From NCBI RefSeq assembly GCF_900111995.1, contig NZ_FOKF01000005.1, positions 124,001 through 188,000 of the forward strand: a stretch of 64,000 bases of DNA, read 5' to 3'. Position 1 is the first letter of the stretch. Every line of letters starts with the position of its first letter. The translations under genes and the position numbers were made by a program. The notes under the pieces are model-generated. The model did not search any database and had not been told where the DNA came from. It saw only the letters and a program-made list of their open reading frames with translations. Below, in pieces: positions 9,994 to 19,958 of this stretch. Origin of the DNA: Collimonas sp. OK607. GTDB lineage: Bacteria > Pseudomonadota > Gammaproteobacteria > Burkholderiales > Burkholderiaceae_D.

Positions 9994-11304
9994 CTATTTC
10001 GCCCCTGTCCTTGTCGATCGGCGTGAGCCCAATAATGTGCCCAGATCGATCGCATCCGCCATGGCATGGTAACCGCGGTCGCCGGGATGCAGATGATCGC
10101 CGGAATCGCAGGCTGGCAAGAAGCGTCGCGGATGCCTGGGATCTCTCACCGCGGCGTCGAAATCGATCACGGCATCGAATTCGCCGCCGCTGCGAATCCA
10201 CCGATTCACCGTCTGCCGGGTCTGTTCCTTGGCCTCGGAATAATAGCCTTTCAGGGCAGTGTCCTGCAGTGCGCCCTCGAATGGCGTCAAGGTGGCGCCG
10301 ACGATACGCACATGACGCATGTGTGCACGCGCTATCAACTGCCGATAGGCGGCGATCAGTCGATCCGCAGGCAACGCCGGCTCATCAGGTGTGAAGCTGC
10401 TGCTTGGCCAGCCGATGTCATTGATGCCCATCAACAGGATCACGGTGTCTACATTGGGTTGATTCAGCACATCCCGGTCGAAGCGGGCCAGGGCGTTGAC
10501 GCCCATCTTGTCGCTCAGCACCCTGGCTCCCGAAATGCCGGCGTTGATGACCGCGATTTTTTCCTTTACCAATCGCTGCGCCAGCAGATCGGGCCAGCGC
10601 TGATTGCTGTTCGATGTAGAGCCGGCGCCGTCGGTGATCGAATCGCCAAAGGCCGCCACCGCGCGTGATGCGGGAGGTACGTCGACCAAAATCGTGCTGA
10701 GTAAGAGCCGTGCTTCCACAGTCTGGTCGGTCTTGATCAAAGGCGCCGCCGTCAGGTTGCCGGGTGCGATGTACGCGGTCTGCTTGCCTTCCCAGTGGAA
10801 GGTGGCGAGTGGTGTCGTCTGCGGCAAGAAGATACTGACCGCAATCTGGGCTAGCGGCACCAGTGCCAGGTCAATCGGATCGCTGACGGCGGGCGCGCCC
10901 GGTGCAATCGTTACTTCGCCGCGGCCGCCGAAGGTGAGGACACGATCCGAGCCGACGACGATTTCCGAGCTATTACCGGACGATGCGGCCAGCGCAACAT
11001 GCGCCGCACCTATCGTCAGCGGCATCGTGCCGTATTCGTTGGATAACACCACCCGGGCACGCTTGCCGCCGATGCTGACGCGGACGATCTGGCGCACGGT
11101 CTGGTTCGACAAGGTCGCCGGGATGTTGGTCGGCAAGGCGAAACCGTCCTCCCAGGCCGGTTGCGGGCTGGCAGTCCAGCTGGCGCTCCAGTGCCGTGTA
11201 GCATGGCCGGTTTCAGCCGCTTGGGTTGTCACGGACGATATAGTCAGGAGCGACAGCAGGGTTAGTGCCGCGGCGATTTTCGGATAGCTCATAGGAAGGC
11301 GCAT
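9994..11304 (-). CDS. secreted SGNH/GDSL-type esterase
   Basis: A 436-residue exported hydrolase. The start at 11304 (MRLPMSYPK) has AAGGAA about eight bases upstream and gives a clear signal peptide ending near TTQAAE. The four SGNH blocks are present: GDSITDG with the nucleophile Ser, an internal Gly in NAGISGAR, Asn in MGINDIG, and Asp/His in GDHLHPGDRGY near the end. This arrangement is that of the XynE-like/rhamnogalacturonan acetylesterase branch, which removes acetyl groups from polysaccharides or acts on small esters. It is divergent from a LysR gene, the likely regulator, and the spacer holds a 13-base direct repeat. Substrate is not determined. Confidence 0.88.
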   Translation of the reverse strand: MRLPMSYPKIAAALTLLSLLTISSVTTQAAETGHATRHWSASWTASPQPAWEDGFALPTNIPATLSNQTVRQIVRVSIGGKRARVVLSNEYGTMPLTIGAAHVALAASSGNSSEIVVGSDRVLTFGGRGEVTIAPGAPAVSDPIDLALVPLAQIAVSIFLPQTTPLATFHWEGKQTAYIAPGNLTAAPLIKTDQTVEARLLLSTILVDVPPASRAVAAFGDSITDGAGSTSNSNQRWPDLLAQRLVKEKIAVINAGISGARVLSDKMGVNALARFDRDVLNQPNVDTVILLMGINDIGWPSSSFTPDEPALPADRLIAAYRQLIARAHMRHVRIVGATLTPFEGALQDTALKGYYSEAKEQTRQTVNRWIRSGGEFDAVIDFDAAVRDPRHPRRFLPACDSGDHLHPGDRGYHAMADAIDLGTLLGSRRSTRTGAK

Positions 11305-11337
11305 GAAGTAATTCCTTTGGTTGATTAAGTATGCAGT

Positions 11338-11367
11338 ACAAGCAAGGTATCTACACAAGCAAGGTAT
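11338..11367. repeat. 13-base direct repeat in SGNH/LysR divergent spacer
   Basis: ACAAGCAAGGTAT occurs at 11338-11350 and again at 11355-11367, a period of 17 bases, in the 126-base spacer between divergent genes. Two copies in phase near both promoters suggest a regulator binding pair, possibly for the LysR protein, though LysR sites are usually dyads. It may also be a small local duplication. Confidence 0.5.
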
Positions 11368-11430
11368 ATTCTTCCCAATGCGCATGGTAGAGGCCATAAT
11401 TGACTATCGCTTATTCCAAAATCGAATGAT

Positions 11431-12348
11431 ATGGATCAAATCAGGGCAATCCGCAGCTTCGTGCGGGCAGTTGAGCTTGGCAGCCTGTCGGCGGTAGCGC
11501 GCGAAGAGCACAGCACGCAACCGACCGTCAGCAAAACCATCGCTGCACTGGAGAAGGACATGGGGGTGCGTTTGCTGGAGCGCAGCACTACCAGCCTGAC
11601 CACCACTGAACAGGGCAAGCGGTTTTACGCACGCGCCAAACGGGTGTTGGAAGAATTCAACGAAGCGGTCAGCGATGCTCGCGGTTTGACCGAGAAACCC
11701 GCCGGCCTGCTGCGCGTCAATGCGCCGCTTGGCCTTGGCCAATTGCGGCTCAACGGGCTGGTGCTGGAATTCCTGGCGTTGTATCCCGAGATCGAGGTAG
11801 AGCTGATATTGAATGACCGCTTTGTCGACCTGGTGGAAGACGGCGTTGACGTGGCGTTACGGCTTGCAGGTGAACTGCCGCCCAACATGATCGCGCGCAA
11901 GATAGCCAGCGCCGAGCGTTATCTGGTGGCGGCGCCGGCTTATCTGGCGCGCCATCCGGAGATCCGGCGCCCTGAGGATCTGGCCAGTCATCGCTACATC
12001 GGTTTTGCGCGGCCGGCCAATGGCGAGGTGACCCGGATAAACGGTCCCGCCGGCACGATCGAGATCGCCACCGGCAGCCGTTACCAAGTCAACAGTTCGC
12101 TTGCGATACGCGAGAGTTTCCTGATGGGCGCCGGTTTTGGCATATGTCCATCCTGGCTGGTCCACGACCTGCTTGAATCGGGCCAGTTGCAGCGCATTCT
12201 TCCGGAATGGAGCGCGTCTGGGCAGGAAGCCTCGTTGCTGTATCCGTCGCGCCGCTATCAATCCTTGCGCGCGACGGTTTTCATGCAATTCATGGCGGAG
12301 CGGATTCCAAAGCTGCCAGGATTTTCCGCACCGGTATTCGGTCGCTAA
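11431..12348 (+). CDS. LysR-family transcriptional regulator
   Basis: A 305-residue LysR protein of the CrgA/DmlR-like branch. Residues 1-60 carry the helix-turn-helix (GSLSAVAREEHSTQPTVSKTIAALEKDMGVRLLER), and the effector domain follows (PAGLLRVNAPLGLGQLRL, then VDVALRLAGELPPNMIARKI). Length is normal. It is divergent from the SGNH esterase gene and so is the best candidate to regulate it. The stop is 21 bases from the stop of the convergent TssQ-like gene. Confidence 0.9.
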   Translation: MDQIRAIRSFVRAVELGSLSAVAREEHSTQPTVSKTIAALEKDMGVRLLERSTTSLTTTEQGKRFYARAKRVLEEFNEAVSDARGLTEKPAGLLRVNAPLGLGQLRLNGLVLEFLALYPEIEVELILNDRFVDLVEDGVDVALRLAGELPPNMIARKIASAERYLVAAPAYLARHPEIRRPEDLASHRYIGFARPANGEVTRINGPAGTIEIATGSRYQVNSSLAIRESFLMGAGFGICPSWLVHDLLESGQLQRILPEWSASGQEASLLYPSRRYQSLRATVFMQFMAERIPKLPGFSAPVFGR

Positions 12349-12369
12349 CTGCAAATTAGATCTGCGGCC

Positions 12370-12837
12370 TTATTTCTTGGCGCTGGTCGCAACCGTGCGC
12401 TTGGCTTGCTTGAATACCGGACCCCACAATGGATGGCCTTGTTCGCCGGGCGCCAGGTCGAAGTTGGGATCGAGCTTCAGCGCTTTTTCAAATTGCTGTT
12501 TGCATAGCTTCTTCCGGGACGTCACGCAATAACTGAAAGCCATGGTTTTCAAGGCTTCAGTCTGGTACGAGATATCTGCCGACCAGATTTCCGGGGCGTT
12601 GGCGAGGCGCTTGATGGCGGCGCTGTAACTGCCCTTGTTGTACAGGGCGATGCCATCGGTCAACGCGGCTGGCGGCGCCGGCGGTTCAGGAGCAACTGCC
12701 GCCACCGGCGTCGACGCGCCGGGGACTGGCTTGGCCGCCACCGGCTTTTGCCCGGGATTGAGGCTGTCGCAGCCGCCGAGCATAAAAGTTGCAGCCAGCA
12801 TGGCGGCGCTGCTGATACGGTAGAAAGAGTGAGTCAT
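12370..12837 (-). CDS. TssQ-like T6SS-associated lipoprotein
   Basis: A 155-residue lipoprotein. The signal sequence ends in the lipobox LGGC, with the acceptor Cys near residue 23, followed by a Pro/Ala-rich spacer. The remainder looks like tetratricopeptide helices (ALYNKGSYSAAIKRLANAPE, then FSYCVTSRKKLCKQQFEKAL) and ends with a conserved-looking GHPLWGPVFKQAKR. That pattern matches the TssQ family of lipoproteins found with type VI secretion genes of Burkholderiales. It is the last gene of the tagH-phosphatase-kinase operon. The function of TssQ is not well defined; an outer-membrane tether or sensor for the system is inference. Confidence 0.75.
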   Translation of the reverse strand: MTHSFYRISSAAMLAATFMLGGCDSLNPGQKPVAAKPVPGASTPVAAVAPEPPAPPAALTDGIALYNKGSYSAAIKRLANAPEIWSADISYQTEALKTMAFSYCVTSRKKLCKQQFEKALKLDPNFDLAPGEQGHPLWGPVFKQAKRTVATSAKK

Positions 12838-12861
12838 GACGGATTCTTGGCTAAGCTATAT

Positions 12862-14451
12862 TTATTGGGACGAAAAATCATAATCGATATTCCGTGATTT
12901 CTTCGGCGAGACGTCGATGTCGAAAACGCGATCCGGAAAACTCGGATTGATCACTTTGATCTGATGTTTGCCTTCCGGCAGAACCAGTTTTTTCAGTGGC
13001 GGACTGACACCCTTCATGCTGCCGTCAACCAGCACCTTGCCCCAAGGTTTGATGGTCAGCACGACGACGCCGGTTGGTTCGACGACTTTTACCTCAGTGG
13101 CTTTGGCGTCAACGGCTTTGGCCGCAACGGCCGCGTTGGCCTCGGTGGCCGTGGCTTTACCGTCCGGCTCCGCCAATTTAACGTGAGCTTGTTCGGCCTG
13201 GGTCGCTGCAAGCTTCGGCGCCGCCAACACGGCTGGCGCGACTTTTGCAGGCATCACAGGCACGCGTGCCGTAGCTGCGGCAGTGGCGGTTGTCGGCAGC
13301 CGCGCCGGCTTGAGCCACAGAAAGGCGCCCAACCCAAGCACAGCTACCGCGGCGACCAGCCACCAGCCTGGCGCTCGCAGCGGCCTATCCAGCAGGCTGG
13401 CCTGCGGGGCCGGGGATCTGTTGCGCCTGCGCCTGCCGCTGGTAACCACCGGCGCTTCGCCAGATTTGCGGCCAGGCGGGCGTAATCCGACCGGTCTGCT
13501 GGTATCGTTGTCGGGCATCGGCATCGGCACCGACAGTTCCAGATCGAGCAGCTTACGAAACTCTTCAATCGATTGCGGCCGGTCTTCCGGCTTCACCGCC
13601 AGGCCCTTGTCGATGGCGGCCAGGAATTCTTTGCTGAATCCGCTGTGCTGTCCATCTTGCAAGGGAGTGATCGGGTCCTTGATCATGCGCGCAACCGATG
13701 TCGGCGGCGCAGTCTTGACGATCGCAAAATAGATGACCGCCGACAGCGAATAGATATCGGTCCACGGCCCCTGCTTCATCATGGCGTCGTCGGCATACTG
13801 TTCGATCGGCGCGTACCCGGGCTTCAGGATGACCGTCAGCGAATGCGTCATGTCGCCGATAATCTGGCGCGCCGCGCCGAAGTCCAGCAAGACTGCTTCA
13901 CCGCTCTTCTGGATCATGATGTTGTCAGGCGAGATGTCGCGATGCAGTATCTGTACCCGGTACATGGCGTCGAGTGCTTCCAGCATCGGCTTCAGCATGC
14001 TTTTCAGCCACGCTTCGGTAACCTGTGCCGGCGAGTTCTGGACCACGCTTTTGAGCGTCCGTCCTTCGTAATAACGCATCGCCATGTAGGCAGTATTATT
14101 CTGCTCCCAGAACCGGTACACCTTGATCAGCGCCGGGTGGTCGAATTGCGCCAGCAGGCGCGCTTCCTTTATGAAACTCTTGAGGCCGATGCTGAAAGTC
14201 TCGCGGTGCCGCTGTGAGCGCACCACGACCTTCTTGTCCGGTCCGCGCCCGGCAAAGGCGCCCGGCATGTATTCCTTGATGGCGACCATGCGGCGCAGCG
14301 ATCTGTCGAAGGCAAAGTAGACGATGCCGAAACCGCCTTCGCCAATCACGCCGATGATTTCAAAATCGGCCAGGCGGGTGCCCTTAGGCAAGCAGTTTTC
14401 GACAGCCGTTGCTGATATTTCCTGTTGATCAATCGGCTTGACGTTTGGCAT
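12862..14451 (-). CDS. Ser/Thr protein kinase with PEGA domain (PpkA-like)
   Basis: A 529-residue membrane kinase. The catalytic domain fills residues 28-300: glycine loop GEGGFGIVY, Lys59 in VAIKEYMP, catalytic HRD at 170-172, and DFG at 190-192. A Pro-rich linker leads to one transmembrane helix near residue 365 (WWLVAAVAVLGLGAFLWL), an Ala-rich periplasmic stretch, and a C-terminal PEGA domain near 460-520 (LVDGSMKGVSP). The ATG at 14451 (MPNVKPIDQQ) is chosen; the frame extends 14 codons upstream only to a TTG. With the adjacent phosphatase and FHA genes it fits the threonine phosphorylation pathway that switches type VI secretion (PpkA, PppA, Fha). The PEGA domain suggests sensing at the envelope. 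Confidence 0.85.
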   Translation of the reverse strand: MPNVKPIDQQEISATAVENCLPKGTRLADFEIIGVIGEGGFGIVYFAFDRSLRRMVAIKEYMPGAFAGRGPDKKVVVRSQRHRETFSIGLKSFIKEARLLAQFDHPALIKVYRFWEQNNTAYMAMRYYEGRTLKSVVQNSPAQVTEAWLKSMLKPMLEALDAMYRVQILHRDISPDNIMIQKSGEAVLLDFGAARQIIGDMTHSLTVILKPGYAPIEQYADDAMMKQGPWTDIYSLSAVIYFAIVKTAPPTSVARMIKDPITPLQDGQHSGFSKEFLAAIDKGLAVKPEDRPQSIEEFRKLLDLELSVPMPMPDNDTSRPVGLRPPGRKSGEAPVVTSGRRRRNRSPAPQASLLDRPLRAPGWWLVAAVAVLGLGAFLWLKPARLPTTATAAATARVPVMPAKVAPAVLAAPKLAATQAEQAHVKLAEPDGKATATEANAAVAAKAVDAKATEVKVVEPTGVVVLTIKPWGKVLVDGSMKGVSPPLKKLVLPEGKHQIKVINPSFPDRVFDIDVSPKKSRNIDYDFSSQ

Positions 14452-14499
14452 AGGGAGTTGGGTCGACTTTAGTAATATTATTTTGAACAGCAATCAACA

Positions 14500-15339
14500 T
14501 TAAAGGGGTGTTGAATACGCTGACGGCACTGATGGTCGAGGATCGGCTACACGGATTGTAAACGCAGTACAGTTATCAAGCGGAACGCTAGGCGGAGCGT
14601 TGCACGCGCTACTGTTTTTCTCCACCAGCGAGTGCATGCTGTCCAGCCAGTCTTGGGCGGAGTCGGCCTGGATTGCCGCTTGTTCCATTTCTGCTTCGCT
14701 GATCCATTCCCAGAAACCGTCGGTGCAGATCAGGAAAGCGTCATCGCCCTGCAATTCGGTTACGTTCTGGGTCACCGTGGCGGGCGCGCTACCCTCCACA
14801 CCGACCGCAGCCGACAGAATGCTGCGCCGTGGATGCCGGCGCAACTGGTCGGCTGAACAATGGCCGGCATCGACGAATTGCTGGATCAGGCTGTGATCCC
14901 TGGTGGCACTCAGCAGTTTGCCCTGGCGGAACAGATAGAGGCGAGTATCGCCCATATGGGCCCATAACGCGCAACGATTTTTTTGATCGATCAGCAACAC
15001 CGCCACTGTCGAGCTCATGTCTTTCAAACGCGGTATTTGCGCTTGACGCCGCTGCAGCTGCGCCACCGCATGCTCGATATAAGACTGCAAAGCACGCGGA
15101 CCGAAAGAAGCTTCTTCCACGAACATTTCCATGATCGAATTGACCACGACATTCGAGGCGATTTCGCCACCGTACTCGCCGCCGACGCCGTCGGCGACAA
15201 TCATGCAGGCCAGGTCATCCTGCAGCACGCTGCCCCAGGAATCCTGATTGACCTGCCGTCCACCCGCATGACTTAGTTGCGCCAAACTCAGGACGACCGG
15301 AATTGCCGTGTCGCTGCTGAGTAAGGACGGTTCAGGCAT
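14500..15339 (-). CDS. PP2C-type protein phosphatase (PppA-like)
   Basis: A 279-residue metal-dependent Ser/Thr phosphatase. The PP2C metal-binding motifs are visible: an early Asp in RQVNQDSWG, ADGVGGEYGGE, and CTDGFWEW for the later Asp. There is no membrane segment or signal. The start overlaps the end of the FHA gene by eight bases, and the kinase gene follows 48 bases after the stop, so kinase and phosphatase are made together. In type VI systems such a phosphatase reverses phosphorylation of the FHA protein. The role here is inferred from that pairing. Confidence 0.88.
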   Translation of the reverse strand: MPEPSLLSSDTAIPVVLSLAQLSHAGGRQVNQDSWGSVLQDDLACMIVADGVGGEYGGEIASNVVVNSIMEMFVEEASFGPRALQSYIEHAVAQLQRRQAQIPRLKDMSSTVAVLLIDQKNRCALWAHMGDTRLYLFRQGKLLSATRDHSLIQQFVDAGHCSADQLRRHPRRSILSAAVGVEGSAPATVTQNVTELQGDDAFLICTDGFWEWISEAEMEQAAIQADSAQDWLDSMHSLVEKNSSACNAPPSVPLDNCTAFTIRVADPRPSVPSAYSTPL

Positions 15340-16585
15340 GCTGCGTCTCTTTCCTCAGCTTCTCGACTTTTCTTTCGTAAGCCTGCAAAAACGCCTTGCC
15401 AAACAAAGTCTGGAAATCATCCTGCGTGGCTTCCGCAATAATCCGCTGGAAGCGCTCGTTATAGGCGTCCCATAACTTTGCTTTACGGGTCGCCGGCAGC
15501 ATTGCCTCCAGCATGCCGCCCTTTTTCTGGCGTTTTTCCATCACTTCGGGATTGAAACGCTGCAGCATCTCGTTCATGGTCGCACGCATGCCGGAAACCA
15601 CGCCCACCTGGTGCGCTTGCAAATCCTGGTAAGCATCTTGCATGGCTTCGGTGGCGCCCATGAAGCCGGGCATCTTCTTGCGCAGCATCTGGATCAGCAC
15701 AGTCTGGCTGTCGTTAAAGAATTTCAAGGGATTATTATTGCGGACCACTACCTTGGTCACATCCGCGTGCGCTTCGCGTTTCACCAGCGCGCGGGTGGCG
15801 TTCAGGTCGATCGTGCCTTGCACGGCTGTCGCCAGTAACTTGCCGACGGTTTCCATCAACTCTGGCGTCAAATCGTGCGTTAACGTTTCAAGCGGCAGGC
15901 CTGCGCCTTTCATGAAGGCCTGCACCAATGCTTCGATGGATGCGGATGGCTCGGTGGCCGGGGTGCTGGTGTCGCTCGCGCTGACCGCAGCAGGGGCAGA
16001 CACAGGAGCAGAAGCAGAACTTACGGTCGGCCGTTGCACCGTATTCACCGGGCGCAGCGATGCAGCCGGCGAGTGGGACGATGTCGACAGCGAGGCATTT
16101 GCGGTCGCCGCCAATTCCAGGTTCAACTGCGCCAGCGCCGCCAGGCGCGTCTCGGAAACGCTCAACAGAGGCTTGTTGCCGCCGGTTTTACCGCTGTTTG
16201 CCCGAGGCGCTGGATTGGTCGATGGCTGGCCTGGCTGATTGATCATGTCAGGGGTATCTTTCATTAAGTTGAGCTGTGCTTCGGCGCGCAATAAATACAG
16301 GCCGATCTGGATTTCATCGCCAATCTGCAAATCGTATTCGCGCTCGGCATCGATCTCATGTCCATTCAACAAGATCGGATTGGCACGGCTGAGATTGGTG
16401 ATCGTTTGGCGGACGCCGTCGCTTTTGATCGCGGCCTGGGTCCGCGATACAAAATTCCTGGGATCGGCCAGGACGAAATAATTCTCATCGCTGCGACCGA
16501 GAGTTTTTGGCTCACGGCCGAATACGGCTGACAAAGGCGCTTCAGGTGCGACGTTGTTGTAAGAAACAACACTAATTTTTATCAT
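15332..16585 (-). CDS. tagH: type VI secretion-associated FHA-domain protein TagH
   Basis: A 417-residue protein with an N-terminal FHA domain at about residues 25-90 (GREPKTLGRSDENYF, SRTQAAI, LLNGHEID), a long Ala/Ser/Pro-rich linker, and a conserved C-terminal domain (about 280-415: PLKFFNDSQTVLIQMLRKK and LWDAYNERFQRIIAEATQDD) characteristic of TagH. The FHA domain should bind phospho-threonine peptides. The start at 16585 (MIKISVV) is an ATG; six more codons lead only to a TTG at 16603. First gene of the tagH-phosphatase-kinase-lipoprotein operon. Secretion structural genes (tssA-M, hcp, vgrG) are absent from the window. Confidence 0.85.
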   Translation of the reverse strand: MIKISVVSYNNVAPEAPLSAVFGREPKTLGRSDENYFVLADPRNFVSRTQAAIKSDGVRQTITNLSRANPILLNGHEIDAEREYDLQIGDEIQIGLYLLRAEAQLNLMKDTPDMINQPGQPSTNPAPRANSGKTGGNKPLLSVSETRLAALAQLNLELAATANASLSTSSHSPAASLRPVNTVQRPTVSSASAPVSAPAAVSASDTSTPATEPSASIEALVQAFMKGAGLPLETLTHDLTPELMETVGKLLATAVQGTIDLNATRALVKREAHADVTKVVVRNNNPLKFFNDSQTVLIQMLRKKMPGFMGATEAMQDAYQDLQAHQVGVVSGMRATMNEMLQRFNPEVMEKRQKKGGMLEAMLPATRKAKLWDAYNERFQRIIAEATQDDFQTLFGKAFLQAYERKVEKLRKETQHA

Positions 16586-16862
16586 TGGATGGGTTTCCAG
16601 CAACGCAATAATTTGCGCAAATTACCTGAGGGAATCATTGCATGCTTGGCAGCAAGTTCCATGCCCAAGAAATACCAGCTGAAAATCGGTCCGGGAAGCG
16701 CGAAAAACCTGTTAATTCTGCGAGGTACAGCCAACAAATCTGCCCTCTCTTGTCATTCGTAGTGACATTTTGTGTCAGCTACAGAGCGGATCGGCTAGTT
16801 GCATGTAATTTTGGAAATGGTGAGGAGAACTAACGGGGGAAAATAATGCGGGGAACCACAAG
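16586..16862. other. intergenic region upstream of tagH
   Basis: About 280 bases without a convincing gene. It must hold the promoter of the tagH operon, which reads leftward. A 63-codon plus-strand frame at 16642-16833 has no ribosome site of note and no recognisable sequence. No clear -35/-10 pair or operator stood out. Confidence 0.5.
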
Positions 16863-16899
16863 ATAGAGCGGCGCCCCCTCCAAGGGGGCGCCGCTCTAT
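16863..16899 (-). terminator. long GC-rich hairpin after alaC
   Basis: Perfect 16-base arms at 16863-16878 and 16884-16899 around a 5-base loop, six bases past the alaC stop. The stem is very strong (ATAGAGCGGCGCCCCC in one arm) but is not followed by a T-run on either strand, so it may act with Rho or as an mRNA 3-prime stabiliser instead of a classical terminator. Confidence 0.7.
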
Positions 16900-16904
16900 T
16901 CCAC

Positions 16905-18098
16905 TCAGGATTGGCGCAACATGGTCTTGATGCCACGAATCGCCTGGCGGATCCGGGCTTCGTTTTCGATCAAGGCGAACCGCACGTACTCATCGCCGTA
17001 TTCGCCGAAGCCTATCCCCGGCGACACGCAAACCTTGGCTTTTTCCAGCAACTGCTTGGAAAATTCCAGCGATCCCAGATGGCGGTACGCTTCCGGTATG
17101 TGAGCCCAGATATACATCGATGCCTTCGGAATATCCACCATCCAGCCGGCTTCGTGCAAGCCTTTCACCAGCACGTCGCGCCGGCTCTGGTATTTTTTGC
17201 AGATATCCTCGACGCATTGCTGATCGCCCTCCAGCGCTGCAATCGCCGCCACCTGCACCGGCGTGAAACTGCCATAGTCGTGGTAACTCTTGATCCGCGC
17301 CAGCGCCGCTACCAGTTCCTTGTTGCCGACCATGAAGCCGATGCGCCAGCCGGCCATGTTATAGCTTTTGGACAGGGTGAAGAACTCCACCGCCACATCG
17401 CGCGCGCCGGGCACTTGCATGATCGATGGCGCCTTCCAGCCGTCGAATACGATATCGGCGTAGGCCAGGTCGTGCACCACCAGGATGTTGTGTTCCTTCG
17501 CCAGCTTTACTACCCGTTCGAAAAATTCGAGCTCGACGCATTGCGCAGTCGGGTTGGACGGGAAGCCCAGCACCATCATTTTCGGTTTCGGATAACTTTC
17601 CCGTATCGCCCGCTCCAGCTCGGCAAAGAAATCCACCCCCGGGCTCATCCGCACCGAACGGATATCGGCGCCGGCAATCACTGCGCCGTAGATGTGAATC
17701 GGATAGCTGGGATTCGGCACCAGCACCGTGTCGCCGCGATCCAGCGTCGCCAGCATCAGATGCGCCAGGCCTTCCTTGGAACCGATGGTGACGATCGCTT
17801 CGGTATCCGGATTGAATTCAACGTCGTAGCGCTTCTTGTACCAATGGGTAATCGCCCGCCGTAGCCGGGGAATGCCTTTGGAGGCTGAATAGCCATGGGT
17901 GTCAGGGCGCTGCGATACTTCGATCAGCTTTTCGACAATGTGCGGCGGCGTGGCGCCGTCGGGATTACCCATCGACATGTCGACAATATCTTCGCCACGG
18001 CGGCGCGCCGCCATCTTCAGTTCGGCGGTGATATTAAAAACGTAGGGAGGAAGGCGATCGATGCGCGAAAACCTGCGCGGAGTTGGGGATTCAGACAT
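16905..18098 (-). CDS. alaC: alanine transaminase AlaC
   Basis: A 397-residue class I/II PLP-dependent aminotransferase. The PLP lysine lies in [15 protein letters not shown], the substrate-carboxylate Arg near the end in [16 protein letters not shown], and the PLP-ring Asp/Tyr in [10 protein letters not shown]. The N-terminus ([14 protein letters not shown]) is characteristic of the AlaC (YfdZ) group, which makes alanine from pyruvate and glutamate. Length is typical. It ends just before a strong hairpin. It is divergent from pip. A broader aspartate aminotransferase annotation is common for this family but AlaC fits better. Confidence 0.88.
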   Translation of the reverse strand: MSESPTPRRFSRIDRLPPYVFNITAELKMAARRRGEDIVDMSMGNPDGATPPHIVEKLIEVSQRPDTHGYSASKGIPRLRRAITHWYKKRYDVEFNPDTEAIVTIGSKEGLAHLMLATLDRGDTVLVPNPSYPIHIYGAVIAGADIRSVRMSPGVDFFAELERAIRESYPKPKMMVLGFPSNPTAQCVELEFFERVVKLAKEHNILVVHDLAYADIVFDGWKAPSIMQVPGARDVAVEFFTLSKSYNMAGWRIGFMVGNKELVAALARIKSYHDYGSFTPVQVAAIAALEGDQQCVEDICKKYQSRRDVLVKGLHEAGWMVDIPKASMYIWAHIPEAYRHLGSLEFSKQLLEKAKVCVSPGIGFGEYGDEYVRFALIENEARIRQAIRGIKTMLRQS

Positions 18099-18256
18099 GT
18101 TTTTCTTTCACGTTAGCGCCCGGAACCGTCCGAGCGACGTTGGAACGGTTTTACCATTTGCATGGTATGTTCCAGCACCGATTCTAGTGAACATCGGGCG
18201 AGTGCGCAATGGCCGCCGAGCCACCCGCTGGACGTCATCGCGATACTTGCTTATGA

Positions 18257-19279
<1,023 letters not shown>

Positions 19280-19290
19280 AAAAATCCTGC

Positions 19291-19311
19291 CGGAGGGCGA
19301 CCTGCCCTCCG
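19291..19311 (+). terminator. hairpin after pip
   Basis: CGGAGGGC and GCCCTCCG pair across GACCT, 12 bases past the pip stop. Followed by CATGAATA and not by a T-run, so a weak or Rho-assisted terminator at best. Confidence 0.45.
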
Positions 19312-19352
19312 CATGAATACGGAGCGATTACCGTTTGTCCAGGAGGATCGGT

Positions 19353-19862
19353 ATGCCACGCTTGCCTCGTTTTCTCCGCGTGTCGTTGGTGGTGTTGCCT
19401 GCCTTGTTCCCGGCCTACGGCGAAACCCTGAAAAACTGGTTCAACGACCCTTTCATCCAGGTACGTAGCGCCGTGCCGGATTGCCCGATGCCGCTTGGGC
19501 CGTTGATCAGCGAGCAGGAGATGCGCAAAGAGACCCATTGGCGCAGTGAGCGAGGCACCAGTTGCTGGCTTGCCGGCCAGTGTCAAAAGCCGAATTCCTA
19601 TCTGTACGATGCGCCGATTGCCCGCTCGGTACGGGCGCATTTTGCCGCCGAGCCCGGCTTCGCCCGCAACAGCAGCCTGTGGCTGACGTTTCAGCGGCGC
19701 TTCGTCTGGGTCGAGGGTTGTAGCGCTGATACAGCCATCACGGTCGCGGCCTTGGAAGCATTCGTTCGCGTCGAACCGGATGTTGAACGGGTGATTATCA
19801 ACCTGCGCGGCATGGGCGACAGCAAATCACCCTATCCGCTGGCGCCGCCGGATGCACACTGA
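19353..19862 (+). CDS. exported BON-like domain protein
   Basis: A 169-residue exported protein. The ATG at 19353 has AGGAGG six bases upstream, and the first 24 residues (LPRFLRVSLVVLPALFPAYG) form a signal peptide. The middle has a cysteine-containing segment (RGTSCWLAGQCQKPNSYLYD). The final 70 residues have the strand-helix-strand pattern of a BON domain (WVEGCSADTAITVAALEAF, then VERVIINLRG), a fold linked to phospholipid or peptidoglycan contact in the envelope. Four Cys in the mature part could form disulfides. No close neighbours in the same operon. BON assignment is by pattern. Confidence 0.7.
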   Translation: MPRLPRFLRVSLVVLPALFPAYGETLKNWFNDPFIQVRSAVPDCPMPLGPLISEQEMRKETHWRSERGTSCWLAGQCQKPNSYLYDAPIARSVRAHFAAEPGFARNSSLWLTFQRRFVWVEGCSADTAITVAALEAFVRVEPDVERVIINLRGMGDSKSPYPLAPPDAH

Positions 19863-19958
19863 CACGGCTCGAAGAAAAAACCACTTAAGCGTGGATCAGT
19901 TGCCAAGAGGCTGGGATAATGCAGCAATTCAGCCAAATTCAAACGACGGGGAGAACAC

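Noticed and set aside
11338-11367. CRISPR-like repeat pair
   Set aside because: Only two short units and no spacer array or cas gene; the same holds for 62685-62709.
16642-16833. Plus-strand 63-codon frame upstream of tagH
   Set aside because: No ribosome site worth noting, low-complexity translation, and it lies in the promoter region of the minus-strand operon.
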